Shown here piece after piece: positions 15,541 through 15,562 of a stretch of DNA of 15,562 nucleotides. The notes below the pieces were generated by a model. The model was given only the letters and a program-made list of their open reading frames with translations, ran no database searches and was not told where the DNA came from. Made by a program: the position numbers and the translations under genes. Location of the stretch: the NCBI GenBank assembly GCA_031268055.1, contig JAIRXY010000312.1, positions 1-15,562 on the forward strand, written 5' to 3'. How positions within the stretch are numbered: position 1 is the first letter of the stretch; each line of letters starts with the position of its first letter. This DNA is from Prevotellaceae bacterium. Lineage in GTDB: Bacteria > Bacteroidota > Bacteroidia > Bacteroidales > UBA932.

Positions 15541-15562
15541 CTTTTACAATTTTCAAAGTCCG
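15530..15562 (-). CDS. Possible 3' end of an upstream gene (10 codons visible)
   Basis: The minus-strand frame from the right edge reads RTLKIVKDAK and stops at TAA (15532-15530). It overlaps the start of the 176-residue gene by 11 bases, as tightly packed operon genes often do. Only ten codons can be seen, so its existence rests on the overlap pattern. Confidence 0.25.
   Translation of the reverse strand, partial: RTLKIVKDAK

Overview
The window comes from a member of the Bacteroidota, most likely Bacteroidales-like. Four observations support this: several upstream regions carry the phylum's -7 promoter element TAnnTTTG and ribosome-binding sites are weak; there is a PorT-type gene, which belongs to the type IX secretion system found only in this phylum; Rho carries the long disordered insert known from Bacteroides; and there is a menaquinone methyltransferase and several lipoprotein or outer-membrane barrel genes. 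The species cannot be named from the sequence. The core genes are GC-rich, while both ends of the window are visibly richer in AT.

Layout. 1-446 (minus): a nucleotidyltransferase (MNT) antitoxin gene running off the left edge, preceded by a decayed HEPN toxin gene with a stop, a frameshift and a lost middle. 694-2139 (plus): gltD, the small subunit of glutamate synthase, without gltB beside it. It faces rho (2275-4182, minus) across a perfect 19-bp hairpin. rho has a textbook promoter and a leader of about 160 nt. 4452-6125 (minus): an AspT/YidE-type transporter with two RCK_C domains. 6313-7251 (minus): a secreted protein with a small N-terminal domain and an outer-membrane barrel. 7446-8483 and 8530-9924 (plus): an agmatinase/arginase-family enzyme and an NhaA homologue that lacks three of the key aspartates. 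10078-10782: an FKBP-type lipoprotein with its own terminator. 10911-14896: a likely transcription unit of a DUF3298-like lipoprotein, menG, porT and a compact Omp85-family barrel protein; the last three overlap by 4 bp at each junction. 15010-15540 (minus): an AT-rich gene with a possible PD-(D/E)XK nuclease signature, overlapping the end of another reading frame at the right edge.

How the genes relate. Most of the window is housekeeping and envelope biology: nitrogen assimilation, transcription termination, ion or amino-acid transport, envelope protein folding, quinone synthesis and outer-membrane biogenesis. The two AT-rich ends look like accessory defence-type genes (toxin-antitoxin relic, possible restriction enzyme) flanking a core block. 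No wholly new system is evident. The observations most worth checking are the NhaA homologue without its cation-binding aspartates, the polyglutamine-rich Rho insert, the translationally coupled menG-porT-Omp85 unit, the gutted HEPN toxin with its retained antitoxin, and the unrecognised right-edge protein. No tRNA, rRNA, CRISPR array or insertion sequence was seen.
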